A DNA stretch of 64,000 bases from an uncultured Bacteroidota bacterium (GTDB lineage: Bacteria; Bacteroidota; Bacteroidia; Bacteroidales; GWA2-32-17): positions 1-64,000 of the forward strand of contig CAILUD010000040.1 of NCBI GenBank assembly GCA_903837285.1, given 5' to 3'. Each line of letters starts with the position of its first letter. The first letter of the stretch is position 1. Of this stretch, positions 1-8,961 are shown piece after piece. The notes beneath the pieces were generated by a model, which worked only from the letters and a program-made list of their open reading frames with translations, was not told where the DNA came from and ran no database searches. The position numbers were made by a program, and so were the translations under genes.

Positions 1-1579
1 AAAAAACAAATAAAATAATTGAGATTAATGCTGCTATTTTGCCTATATAATCGCCTGTTTTCACATAAAATGTAATTCCATTATTTGCATATAGTGTGTC
101 TTTAATTGCTGCTGGGGTCCACCATTTTGTTTGTTGTCTTATTTCTCCTAACTGGTTAATAAAACAAGAAATTCCAGTATTCGCAGAACGTGCAATATCT
201 CTTCTGGTTTCAATAGCACGTAAACTGCTATATGATAAATGTTGTCTATAACCAGGAGTGTTTCCCCACCAGCCATCATTTGTTATGACAAAAATAATAT
301 CCGAACCTTTGTTGATGTATTCTGTTATATATTCTCCAAAAATAGATTCGTAACATATTACAGGCGCAACTTTTGCTATATTGTTAGCAGAATTAAAAAC
401 ATTAGGCTCTTCTTGTGACCCTAGGCTTCCGGAAGTTCCGCCCAATTCAATAGATAAATCTTTTATAAAACCAAAAGTTCCTGCAAAAGGCATCTTTTCA
501 ACTCCAAGAACTAATTGTGATTTATGATAACTTTGTATAATGTTTGTAGTGTCAATTTGAAGAGCGGTATTATATGAGTCATAAAACCCTTCTTCTTTTG
601 AGAATTCTCGTGCAGAAACTGAAATTTTTTCTCCAGGTTTAAACATTCTTACAGTTGATGCTCCTATAACAAGCTTAGCTTTTGGGAATTTGTAATTAAG
701 TTTTTTTAGAAGAAGTATACTAGGATGAGTACTAAAATCTTCTTCCCAAATACTTTCAGAAATTGCTGTTTCGGGTCCAACAATATAATCAGTTTTTTCA
801 TCCGTTAATGATTCTGCAAGTGAAATAAATTCATCGAGTTGCTCTTTAACGGCCATTCCTCCAAATTTGTCAGTATAAGGATCTATATTTGGTTGAACCA
901 CAACAACGTTTACGGGATTCCCTTTTTCTTTATAGTTTTTATAAATAATTATAGAAATTGTTAATGGTAAGGTAATAATAATTGCAAGTGAAAGAAGTGA
1001 TTTTACTGTTAATCTGTTTTTAGCATTTGTTATATATTTTATTATACTTTCAGCAAATAATACATTAATTAACAATATCCACAGCGAACCACCAAGCACT
1101 CCAGTGTATTCATACCATTGTATTATAGAAATATTTTCTGAAAGTCCGTTTCCCAGTGTAAACCAAGGCCATGCAAGCTCCCAGTTTATATGTAAATATT
1201 CAAATCCAATCCAGTATGCAATAAATGCAATATAACCTAATCGGCGCCCTAATATACGTTTTGTAGCATGAAAAAGCCAGAAAGTTGTTGCCATAAAAGT
1301 TGAATTAAAGACAACTACCATAAGTACACCAGCTGCTGATGCATTCCAAATCCACCACGCCGAAATGCAATTCCATAGAAAAAAAGCAAGAAATGCTTTT
1401 GGGAAAATTCTGAAGCTCCTGTATCTGTCGCTTTGCTGATAATAATGTTCTTCAACAATGAGTATTGGAATAAAACCGAGAAAAAGCAAAAGTTGAAATG
1501 CCCCCTGCATCCAGCCACAGCTTAACAAAAGACTGCTTATAATTGGTAAAATCCAGATTTGATAAGTTTTAAGTTTCAT
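1..1579 (-). CDS. lnt: Apolipoprotein N-acyltransferase (3' end cut by window edge)
   Basis: Inner-membrane enzyme that transfers the third acyl chain onto the N-terminal cysteine of lipoproteins. The minus strand translates without interruption for 526 codons from the ATG at 1579 to the window edge and has no stop. The N-terminal half has hydrophobic segments. A nitrilase-like periplasmic domain follows from about residue 224 (VVVVQPNIDP). The expected Glu-Lys-Cys triad is visible: E270 in YIVGPETA, K353 in YHKSQLVLG, and C409 in PVICYESIFGEY. A last hydrophobic segment has begun at the edge, so only a short tail should be missing. The start overlaps the last 11 bases of the upstream EamA gene, which suggests co-transcription. 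Several lipoproteins in this window would be its substrates. Confidence 0.93.
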   Translation of the reverse strand, partial: MKLKTYQIWILPIISSLLLSCGWMQGAFQLLLFLGFIPILIVEEHYYQQSDRYRSFRIFPKAFLAFFLWNCISAWWIWNASAAGVLMVVVFNSTFMATTFWLFHATKRILGRRLGYIAFIAYWIGFEYLHINWELAWPWFTLGNGLSENISIIQWYEYTGVLGGSLWILLINVLFAESIIKYITNAKNRLTVKSLLSLAIIITLPLTISIIIYKNYKEKGNPVNVVVVQPNIDPYTDKFGGMAVKEQLDEFISLAESLTDEKTDYIVGPETAISESIWEEDFSTHPSILLLKKLNYKFPKAKLVIGASTVRMFKPGEKISVSAREFSKEEGFYDSYNTALQIDTTNIIQSYHKSQLVLGVEKMPFAGTFGFIKDLSIELGGTSGSLGSQEEPNVFNSANNIAKVAPVICYESIFGEYITEYINKGSDIIFVITNDGWWGNTPGYRQHLSYSSLRAIETRRDIARSANTGISCFINQLGEIRQQTKWWTPAAIKDTLYANNGITFYVKTGDYIGKIAALISIILFVF

Positions 1580-2465
1580 AAATAATTTTTGAAGGTTGTT
1601 TATTTACTAGATAAATACCTGTAAAAATCAATGCAATAGATAAACCTTGATGCCACGAAAAATCTTCGCCATCAAAAATTCCCCATCCAATTGCAAAAAT
1701 CGGAATTATATATGTTACAGATGAAGATAAAATTACAGTAAGTTTTTTTATTAATGAATTCATTATTATTAGCGCAAATGCTGTTCCTATAATCGCAAGA
1801 ATTGCAATATATCCAAATGCAGCCCATGCACCGGGTTTTGCAAATGCGGATGGTAAATCAGAAAAAAGAAGATATACTCCGGTAAATGGACCAACGGTGA
1901 AAAACGAAAGAGCTGTTATGCTTAATCCGTCTAATTCTTTGAGGTTATTTTTTATGTGATTAGTGTTAAATCCATAAAAAAGTGTAGCCAAAACAATGAG
2001 TAAACCATAAATATTTTCTCTGTCAATTATGCCAGAAAAGTCTTTAATTACTAGCGCTGCGGCTCCAAAAAACCCAAGTATAATGCCGACAGTATTATAC
2101 CACTTTACCTTGGTTTTGAAAAATATTACGGCAATTAATAATGCGAAAAGTGGAGTTAAGGAGTTTAAAATTCCGGCCATTGTACTGTTTATGTGAACTT
2201 GTGCTATAGTGAAAAGAAATGCAGGAATTGTACTTCCAAATAAACCTGTAATTGTAACAAATAACAAAATTCGTGGATTTAATTTACTTAACCTTTTTAA
2301 TGCAAATGGTAATAAAACTAAAAAAGTTAAAAAAATTCTTATTGCAGCTACTTGATTTGCATTAAAGACTTCTAGTCCGCGTTTCATTAAAATAAATGAA
2401 GAGCCCCAGATAAATGCAAGAAAAATTAAAGTTAGAATTGAGCTATTGTTTTGCTGGGGTTTCAT
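1569..2465 (-). CDS. EamA/DMT-family transporter
   Basis: Predicted inner-membrane metabolite exporter or permease of the drug/metabolite superfamily, 298 aa, the usual length. About ten hydrophobic segments fall into two repeated EamA halves. The N-terminal signature FIWGSSFILMKRGLE and the second-half YIVPIF-like segment (TYIIPIFAIGWGIFDGE) are typical. The substrate cannot be told from sequence. It lies directly upstream of lnt with an 11-base overlap (the stop TAA lies within the first codons of lnt), so the two are probably one transcript. The start ATG at 2465 is preceded by AT-rich DNA without a Shine-Dalgarno motif. Confidence 0.9.
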   Translation of the reverse strand: MKPQQNNSSILTLIFLAFIWGSSFILMKRGLEVFNANQVAAIRIFLTFLVLLPFALKRLSKLNPRILLFVTITGLFGSTIPAFLFTIAQVHINSTMAGILNSLTPLFALLIAVIFFKTKVKWYNTVGIILGFFGAAALVIKDFSGIIDRENIYGLLIVLATLFYGFNTNHIKNNLKELDGLSITALSFFTVGPFTGVYLLFSDLPSAFAKPGAWAAFGYIAILAIIGTAFALIIMNSLIKKLTVILSSSVTYIIPIFAIGWGIFDGEDFSWHQGLSIALIFTGIYLVNKQPSKIIYET

Positions 2466-2552
2466 AATAGAAATTTAGCAAAGATATATAACTCAATTGA
2501 AAATTGACAATTGAAATTATATAGAACAATAAATGTTTAAAACCAACTATGA

Positions 2553-2645
2553 TTATAAAATAGTCCAACCAATTGTCCCTCTTTTTTGAAGAGGGTAGGG
2601 AGATGAATAAAAAAATTGGGCTATTTTATAATCCGCCGCGGCGGA
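2553..2645. repeat. AT-rich inverted repeat with adjacent GC-rich palindrome
   Basis: Arms at 2553-2568 (TTATAAAATAGTCCAA) and 2616-2631 (TTGGGCTATTTTATAA) pair at 15 of 16 positions around a core of about 47 bases. The right arm runs straight into the 14-base perfect palindrome TCCGCCGCGGCGGA (2632-2645). The same 14-mer recurs at 43957-43970 within another repeat. It lies between the glutamine synthetase and EamA genes, both minus strand, so a role as a transcription terminator is possible, but no clean U-tract follows. I read it as a small dispersed intergenic element. Confidence 0.6.
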
Positions 2646-2679
2646 TAAATGGGTTAAGTCTAATTCGTTTTATTAGAAA

Positions 2680-4179
2680 TTATTTCCAATGAAGATATTT
2701 ATCTACTAATTTTTTTATCTCTTCATTATTTCCATAAAGTTTTTCGCTTAAACCTAGATCATTAAATGACTTTAATGATTTTATTATATTATCAATGGTA
2801 CCAGCTGGGAATACGCCAAATTTTTCGAAAAATTCACGTTTCTCATTTAATTTATCAGCAGATTGCCAGCATGATGCGGGAAGGTTTTTAAGGCATTGAG
2901 CACGGTCTTTAGATTCTTCTTTAAAAATATTTACTTCTACATAAAGAGTTTTTGCTAGCTCCAGAGCATTTGACATTTCAAAACCATGTCGGGCAGCTGT
3001 TACAATACCTGCCATTAATAAATAAATATCGGCAGAACCATCTGGTGAACGTAATTCAACAGTTTGTTTTGAGGAGAAATCTTTGTCGGTTTTTTCTTCT
3101 AACGGATTAGAATCAGCAACCATATTTGATGCGCCAATCCAACCAAGAGGAACTCGAACTAAAACTGAACGGTTTCTGTCGCCCCAGCAAATACAAGTTG
3201 GAGCTTCTTGATGAGGTACAAGTCTTAAATAAGAAGTTGGAACAGAATTACCAAAGGCGGTTAATGCTTCTGCTAAGTCAAGTATACCTGCAATAATTTT
3301 ATGTGCCGAATCACTAAGTTTATTGTTTTCAATTAAAATATTTTTACCGTCTTTTTCTGCTAGCATATGCACATGCATACCGCTACCTGCTTTTCCAACT
3401 GTTATTTTTGGCGAAAAACTAATTTGAATGCCATATTCAAATGCCAACATTCTTATTATCCATTTTGCAATAATAAGTTGCTCGGCTGTCTCTTCAATAT
3501 TTACGGGTAAAAATTCAATTTCATGTTGTTCGTACGATAAAGTTTCTGTCGAAAAATTACCCACTTCTGAATGTCCGTATTTAATTTTTCCACCTGTTTC
3601 TGCAATAAGTTTCATTGCATGAATGCGGAAATCATTCCATTTTATAAAAGGTGCCGAAGAGTGATATCCTTTTTGATCTTCAACAGGAAATTCACTGTTT
3701 TTCTCACTAATAATATAAAACTCAAGTTCACCAAGTGCTTTGAAATTTAAGCCAGTTTCTTTTTTAAATGCATCGTGAGCTTTTTTAAGTATATATTCCG
3801 GCGCACTTTCTAATGGATGACCTTGAGCGTTATAGAACGAACAAAGAATGTCAATAGCTGAAATTTCTGAGAAAGGATTAACAAATGCTGTTCTAAAACG
3901 TGGAATAGCATACAAATCACTTGAACCAGCTTCAATAAAAGAAAATAAACTTGAGCCATCAACTCTTTCGCCTGACGAAAAAATTGTTTCAAGATGCTCA
4001 CGGCTGTTAATTATAAAATTTAGTGTTTTTAGCTTCCCATCTTCAGATACGTATCTGAAATTCACCATTTCTATTTCATTTTCTTCGATATACTTTATTA
4101 AATCATTGCGGGTAAATTCGCTTTTAGGTTTTTTTAAGTATTTCTCGATCAAGTTTGAATGTAACTCGTATTCTGCCAT
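2680..4179 (-). CDS. glnA: Glutamine synthetase family protein
   Basis: Forms glutamine from glutamate, ammonia and ATP in the cytoplasm. It is 499 aa, somewhat longer than classical GSI (about 470). An N-terminal beta-grasp part spans roughly residues 30-110. Catalytic-domain motifs follow: GELEFYI at 150-156 (metal-binding glutamates), SGMHVHM at 266-272, NSVPTSYLRLVP at 311-322, DRNRS with R336 near it, and ELRSPDGSAD at 375-384 (the EYRxPD-type motif). It is not the roughly 730-aa GSIII form common in Bacteroidota, so a second enzyme elsewhere in the genome is likely. It is monocistronic by position. Because the family also contains gamma-glutamyl ligases of other specificity, the exact substrate is inferred. 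Confidence 0.88.
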   Translation of the reverse strand: MAEYELHSNLIEKYLKKPKSEFTRNDLIKYIEENEIEMVNFRYVSEDGKLKTLNFIINSREHLETIFSSGERVDGSSLFSFIEAGSSDLYAIPRFRTAFVNPFSEISAIDILCSFYNAQGHPLESAPEYILKKAHDAFKKETGLNFKALGELEFYIISEKNSEFPVEDQKGYHSSAPFIKWNDFRIHAMKLIAETGGKIKYGHSEVGNFSTETLSYEQHEIEFLPVNIEETAEQLIIAKWIIRMLAFEYGIQISFSPKITVGKAGSGMHVHMLAEKDGKNILIENNKLSDSAHKIIAGILDLAEALTAFGNSVPTSYLRLVPHQEAPTCICWGDRNRSVLVRVPLGWIGASNMVADSNPLEEKTDKDFSSKQTVELRSPDGSADIYLLMAGIVTAARHGFEMSNALELAKTLYVEVNIFKEESKDRAQCLKNLPASCWQSADKLNEKREFFEKFGVFPAGTIDNIIKSLKSFNDLGLSEKLYGNNEEIKKLVDKYLHWK

Positions 4180-4263
4180 AACCCAAATATTTTTAAATAG
4201 TTACTTAAACGTTCTTTTTAATTGAAATCTGTGTAAATGTAACCGAATTTATCTTTTTTACAA

Positions 4264-5091
4264 ATGACATTAATTTCTACTTCTTATTATTCTATTTTTG
4301 TGTTTAATATTTCACCGGATATGTTTTTTATTTTTTCTAAAATCTTGCTTTTTTTGTTTTCGCCTATTGTCTGGGTATTAACTGTTTTAATATGGGCTTT
4401 ATTGACTAAAAGGCCTAAACGTCGACGAAATTTAGTTTTATCAGCTGTTTTTTTGTTATTTCTTTTTTCAAATTCATTTCTTTTAGATGAAGTAATGAGG
4501 GCTTGGGAAATGCCACCTTCCAAAATCGAAAAAAGTGGAAAAGTATACGATTATGCAATTGTTTTAGGTGGTGTTATGTCTTATTATGATGCAAAAAACG
4601 ATCAGATAGGATTTAATAGAAGCATAGACAGGCTTATGCAGGCTGTAAAATTATATAGGAAAGGGGTAGTTAAAAAAATTATTTTTACAAGTGGCGATGG
4701 AAGTATTTTAAAAGATGGAGGAAATGAAGGTAAGATTATTCAAAAGTTTATTTTAGAAACAGGAATTATATTAGAAACAGATTTTATTGTAGAGGATAGT
4801 TCAAGAAATACTCGCGAAAACGCAGAATTTATTGCTGATTTATTTAAGAAAAAAGGATTAAGTGGGAACGTTGTTATCATTACTTCCGCATTTCATATGA
4901 AACGCTCATTAGGTTGTTTTAAAAAAGCTGGTATGAATCCGGATTATTTTGTTGCTGATCGGTATTCGGGAAAAAGAAAATATACCCCAGATCATTTAAT
5001 TGTTCCCAGTACTCATGCCTTAGATAGGTGGGGAATGATACTTCATGAAATATCGGGATATTATATTTATAAAATTATGGGCTATATTTAA
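4264..5091 (+). CDS. YdcF/ElyC-like DUF218 membrane protein
   Basis: 275-aa envelope protein of the YdcF/SanA/ElyC family. Two N-terminal hydrophobic segments (about residues 21-48 and 58-72) precede a DUF218 domain that begins at YDYAIVLGGVMS (about 95-106). Characteristic motifs are TSGDGS (142-147), EDSSRNTRENAEF (177-189) and ITSAFHMKRS (206-215). Members are implicated in envelope polysaccharide or peptidoglycan homeostasis, but the biochemical reaction is not established. The start is uncertain: ATG 4264 gives a 19-residue lead, and ATG 4321 would begin MFFIFSKILLF right at the first membrane segment. The next gene starts 7 bases after its stop if ATG 5099 is used. Confidence 0.85.
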   Translation: MTLISTSYYSIFVFNISPDMFFIFSKILLFLFSPIVWVLTVLIWALLTKRPKRRRNLVLSAVFLLFLFSNSFLLDEVMRAWEMPPSKIEKSGKVYDYAIVLGGVMSYYDAKNDQIGFNRSIDRLMQAVKLYRKGVVKKIIFTSGDGSILKDGGNEGKIIQKFILETGIILETDFIVEDSSRNTRENAEFIADLFKKKGLSGNVVIITSAFHMKRSLGCFKKAGMNPDYFVADRYSGKRKYTPDHLIVPSTHALDRWGMILHEISGYYIYKIMGYI

Positions 5092-5098
5092 ATTTTAC

Positions 5099-7069
5099 AT
5101 GAAGAAATTTTTTAAAAATAATGCAGATAATTTAATACTTGGATTTATCCTTGTTCTTGCATTTATTTTAAGGGTCTATAAGCTACCCGAAATTCCTTTT
5201 ATGAATGATGAGTTTAGTGCAATTTTTCGTACAAACTATAATTCATTTAGCGAGTTAATTGAAAAAGGAATAAAGGTAGATGGACATCCTCCAGCTATAC
5301 AAGTGTTTTTATTTTATTGGATTAAAATAGTTGGAACTTCTGAAACATGGCTTAAGTTGCCGTTTATTTTGTTCGGTGTTATATCTGTGTTCTTTGTGTA
5401 TAAAATTGCTAAAGAATGGTTTGGTGTTTCATCAGCAGTTGTTATCGCAGTTGTTATAGCATGTCTTCAGTATCCCATAATGTATAGCCAAATTATTCGC
5501 CCTTATGGAAGCGGTTTAATGCTTATTCTGGTTTTTACTTATTTCTGGAATAAAATTATTTTTCATTCTGATCAAAATAAATTATTTAATATAATTGGTT
5601 TTGCAGTTACGGGTGCATTATCTGCATACGATCATCATTTTGCGCTTTTGCAAGTTGCTGTAATTGGTTTTTCTGGATTGTTTTTAGTTAAACGTAAAGA
5701 ACTTTTAAAGTATATTCTTGCAAATATTGCAATTGTTATATTGTATTTGCCAAATCTGTCAATATTTTTTGCTCAACTTGAATTGAAAGGTGTTGAAGGC
5801 TGGTTAGGTAAGCCTGAAAACGGTTTTATATTTAATTATTTAGGTTATATAATTCAGTTTTCTTGGCTTGTAGGAATTTCAATGGCATTAATTATAGTGT
5901 TAGGAATATTTTTAAAACCTTTTGAAATAACAAATAGAAAATTATTTATTTTGCTTTCAATAATCTGGTTTGTTGTGCCATTTTTAATAGGGTTCTTTTA
6001 TTCGAAATATGTTAGTGCAGTTATTCAGTATTCGGTGCTCATTTTTGCTTTACCTTTTCTGTTATTTGCCGTATTTGGATGGATTAGAAATAATAGTTTA
6101 AAATTTAGAATTATTGTAGGTTTTGTGCTAAGTTTAATATGTATTTATTCGCTAATTTATGAGCGTAAACATTATAAAATATTTTATAATTCGTCTTATG
6201 AGCTCATTGTTAAAAAAGCAAAAGAAGTAACTGATAGTTTGGGTGCAAAAAGTTGTATTACTGTATTTAGTTATTCGTTAAATGATTCAATTAGTACACC
6301 TGCAAGAGCTTTTAAATATTATGCTAACAAATATCACTATAATACACCTTATATAATAGCAGATTCTCCTGCGGATTACAAGAATCTTCAAATATCTCTC
6401 GAAAATTTTAAAGGTAATTATGTTTATTATGGATATTTGTCAAGTGCAAATCCAGAAGTTTATTCTATTATTAAAAATTATTTTCCTTATATAAAAACTG
6501 AAATTAATTGTGCTGGTGGCGATTTAGTAATTTTATCGCGAACACCAACGGATTTTAAAAATGAAAATATTATAATTACAAATAACTCATTTGAAGGAAA
6601 AGTTGCTGATTGGAGCGATTACAATTCAGCTTTTTTAATTGATAGCATTGCTTCCAATGGAAAAAATTCATATAAGTTCGATAGCATTTCAGAGTGGGGA
6701 CCAGCATTTGTCGACACGTTGTTTAAAATTGCTACAAAAAATGATTATGTAGATATAACTGTTGATGTAATGCCGTTAGGAACATTCACAACTGCTCAAC
6801 TCGTTTCTAGTATTGATATGGATACTGTGAATGTTGAATGGCGTGGATCTCAGTTTAGTAATTTTAATATGAAAGAAAATAAATGGACAACAGTTTCACT
6901 TTCTATTAAATTACCAGATTTGAGATCAGAAGATTTAAATTCTTTGATTAAAGTTTTTATTTGGAATAGCGAGAAACAAAATTTTTTAATAGATAATTTT
7001 AAAGTTTGTGTGAGAAAAGGTAATCCAATTTTATATTGGATAGTTAACAAAGAGGTAGAAAGCAAGTAA
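5099..7069 (+). CDS. GT-C membrane glycosyltransferase (ArnT/PMT-like) with C-terminal soluble domain
   Basis: Polytopic protein of about 656 aa that likely transfers a sugar from a polyprenyl-phosphate donor on the periplasmic side of the inner membrane. The first membrane helix is followed by PFMNDEF, which supplies the acidic pair typical of GT-C enzymes, and by DGHPP. About ten further hydrophobic segments run to about residue 360. The last 300 or so residues are hydrophilic. Their final part (for example NSFEGKVADWSDYN) resembles a carbohydrate-binding jelly-roll, which is an inference from its pattern only. A longer frame from 5045 overlaps ydcF by 47 bases. I prefer ATG 5099 because it gives a normal basic N-terminus (MKKFFKNN). 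Confidence 0.8.
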   Translation: MKKFFKNNADNLILGFILVLAFILRVYKLPEIPFMNDEFSAIFRTNYNSFSELIEKGIKVDGHPPAIQVFLFYWIKIVGTSETWLKLPFILFGVISVFFVYKIAKEWFGVSSAVVIAVVIACLQYPIMYSQIIRPYGSGLMLILVFTYFWNKIIFHSDQNKLFNIIGFAVTGALSAYDHHFALLQVAVIGFSGLFLVKRKELLKYILANIAIVILYLPNLSIFFAQLELKGVEGWLGKPENGFIFNYLGYIIQFSWLVGISMALIIVLGIFLKPFEITNRKLFILLSIIWFVVPFLIGFFYSKYVSAVIQYSVLIFALPFLLFAVFGWIRNNSLKFRIIVGFVLSLICIYSLIYERKHYKIFYNSSYELIVKKAKEVTDSLGAKSCITVFSYSLNDSISTPARAFKYYANKYHYNTPYIIADSPADYKNLQISLENFKGNYVYYGYLSSANPEVYSIIKNYFPYIKTEINCAGGDLVILSRTPTDFKNENIIITNNSFEGKVADWSDYNSAFLIDSIASNGKNSYKFDSISEWGPAFVDTLFKIATKNDYVDITVDVMPLGTFTTAQLVSSIDMDTVNVEWRGSQFSNFNMKENKWTTVSLSIKLPDLRSEDLNSLIKVFIWNSEKQNFLIDNFKVCVRKGNPILYWIVNKEVESK

Positions 7070-7102
7070 ATGCAATAAAAAAACTTACATTTCTTTTTTG
7101 TC

Positions 7103-7110
7103 TATCTTTG
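7103..7110 (+). promoter_or_regulatory. Bacteroidota -7 promoter element (TATCTTTG)
   Basis: TATCTTTG fits the TAnnTTTG -7 consensus used by the primary sigma factor of Bacteroidota. It ends 12 bases before ATG 7123 of the porin gene. It also explains why the in-frame TTG at 7108 should not be used as a start: that triplet is part of the promoter element. No clear -33 TTTG is seen at the expected distance. Confidence 0.6.
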
Positions 7111-7122
7111 CGACATAATTTT

Positions 7123-8961
7123 ATGAAATATTTTTATACAATATTGATTTTTATTTTTACCTGGGTTAATTTAAATGCTCAGAATATTGATAGCTCTGCT
7201 TCAGTTATTAAAATATGGTCAATCGAAAATTCCTGGATTGGAACAAAAAGTGAAGTAATTGATACATTGCCTACCGGTTATCAAAATTATATGCCAATTC
7301 GGTCCGAATTTCTAGGAGTTTTAGGCAATAACGGCTCAGCAACTTATCCATTAACTTTTAGCATTCCAAATGAGGAAACACCTTTCTTTTTTGTGCCATA
7401 TAAAATTTATTATAATGCCGACAGAAATAAATTTTATAATACCAGAACACCTTATACAAGAATTGATTTTGCTGCAGGAACCTCAAAAGAAAAAGGAGAG
7501 CAATATGTAAATGTGTTACATACTCAAAATGTTAATCCGTATCTTAATGTTAGTCTTAGGGCAAATGGACATAATTCTACAGGTTATTATTTACATCAGG
7601 AGAATCGTAACAATAGTTTCAGAATTTCGACAAATTATATAAAAGAGAAGTATAAATTACATGCATTTTATAATTTTGAGAAATATAAATTAACTGAAAA
7701 TGGTGGTATTTTACGTGATGATTTTATAACCGATTCATTATATCAACCCGAGAATTTAAACGTTAGACTTAATAGTGCTAAAAATACAATTGCATTTCGC
7801 GAAGCATATATTCATCAGGCAATTACTCTAATTGGAAAAACAGATTCAATAGATTCTGTTACTGCGAAACATACTAGTTTTTTAGAACTTCATCATACCG
7901 GACGATATCAATGGTTTAAAAAACATTATACAGATAAACTTGGTAATTTTTATAATTCCATATTCATAGATAGTATTGCAACCAATGATTCTTCTCATAC
8001 AGAGACATTATTTCAAAATATTGCTTTGGTGCTTACCGAAAATAATCCACTTAAAACAGCCTTTTTATTAGGTGTTAATTATGATCAAAGAAGTTATTAT
8101 TTTTATTATTCAGATACGCTTTTGAATAGCTTTGGTTTACAAGCTAGTGTTTTTAAGCATAACGACTCTTTATTCTCGGGATATTTTAATGTCGAGCAGT
8201 GGCTTTCTGGTTATTTAAAAGGTAATTCGAAATACGACGGGCAATTATTATACAAGTTGTTAATACCAAAAGATACCATCACATTAACTTTTAATGCAGG
8301 TTATTGGACAAGGCATCCCGATTATTATCAAAACAGATTTTATTCTAATAATTTTAAATGGGAAAATAATTTTTCGAATTCAAATTATTCCACAACTTCA
8401 TTAGCTCTTGATGATAAAAGATTTAATATGGGATTTTTGGCAAATTTTAATACAGTAAAAAATTATATTTATTTTGATACCCTTGCATTACCTAAACAGC
8501 AGACAAATACTATTAAAATAATGTCTGGTGAAGTATACAAGAATTTTAAAATTGGACGGCATATTTGTTTTAACAACCGTGCAATAATTCAGCAAACTTC
8601 AAATGATAGTTTGTTAAGATTACCAATGTATGTGGGTGTTCATTCTTTATTCTATCAGTTTAGAATATTTAAAAAAGTTTTAAAGGTGCAGGTAGGTGCT
8701 GAAGTATACTATTTTACAAAATATTTTGCTCCAAAATATATTCCTGCAACAAGTCAGTTTGCTATTCAGAACGAGAGACAAACAGGTAATTATCCTTTTG
8801 TTGATGCTTTTATCAATTTAAACTGGAAACGTGCCAGAATATTTGTAAAATTCGAACATGCAAATTATAGTTTAGTGTTGGTCGATTACTTTATGTCACC
8901 GCATTACCCAATGCCTCCACGAAATTTAAAGTTTGGAATATCATGGAATTTTTATAATTAA
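7123..8961 (+). CDS. Putative outer-membrane porin (Porin_10 family)
   Basis: About 612 aa starting at ATG 7123, with a clear signal peptide (MKYFYTILIFIFTWVNLNAQ). The segment TPYTRIDFAAGTSKEKGEQY followed by HTQNVNPYLNVSLRANG is characteristic of the Bacteroidota 'putative porin' family. The remainder alternates aromatic and polar residues as in beta-strands, and the protein ends KFGISWNFYN, with the terminal-strand pattern expected for BAM insertion. The substrate is unknown. The stop TAA shares one base with the ATG of the next gene (TAATG), so it is translationally coupled to the GT9 enzyme. A promoter element lies just upstream, separating it from the glycosyltransferase before it. Confidence 0.85.
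   Translation: MKYFYTILIFIFTWVNLNAQNIDSSASVIKIWSIENSWIGTKSEVIDTLPTGYQNYMPIRSEFLGVLGNNGSATYPLTFSIPNEETPFFFVPYKIYYNADRNKFYNTRTPYTRIDFAAGTSKEKGEQYVNVLHTQNVNPYLNVSLRANGHNSTGYYLHQENRNNSFRISTNYIKEKYKLHAFYNFEKYKLTENGGILRDDFITDSLYQPENLNVRLNSAKNTIAFREAYIHQAITLIGKTDSIDSVTAKHTSFLELHHTGRYQWFKKHYTDKLGNFYNSIFIDSIATNDSSHTETLFQNIALVLTENNPLKTAFLLGVNYDQRSYYFYYSDTLLNSFGLQASVFKHNDSLFSGYFNVEQWLSGYLKGNSKYDGQLLYKLLIPKDTITLTFNAGYWTRHPDYYQNRFYSNNFKWENNFSNSNYSTTSLALDDKRFNMGFLANFNTVKNYIYFDTLALPKQQTNTIKIMSGEVYKNFKIGRHICFNNRAIIQQTSNDSLLRLPMYVGVHSLFYQFRIFKKVLKVQVGAEVYYFTKYFAPKYIPATSQFAIQNERQTGNYPFVDAFINLNWKRARIFVKFEHANYSLVLVDYFMSPHYPMPPRNLKFGISWNFYN

Noticed and set aside
7108-7122. TTG at 7108 as the porin start
   Set aside because: It is part of the TATCTTTG promoter element, and ATG 7123 begins a perfect signal peptide.
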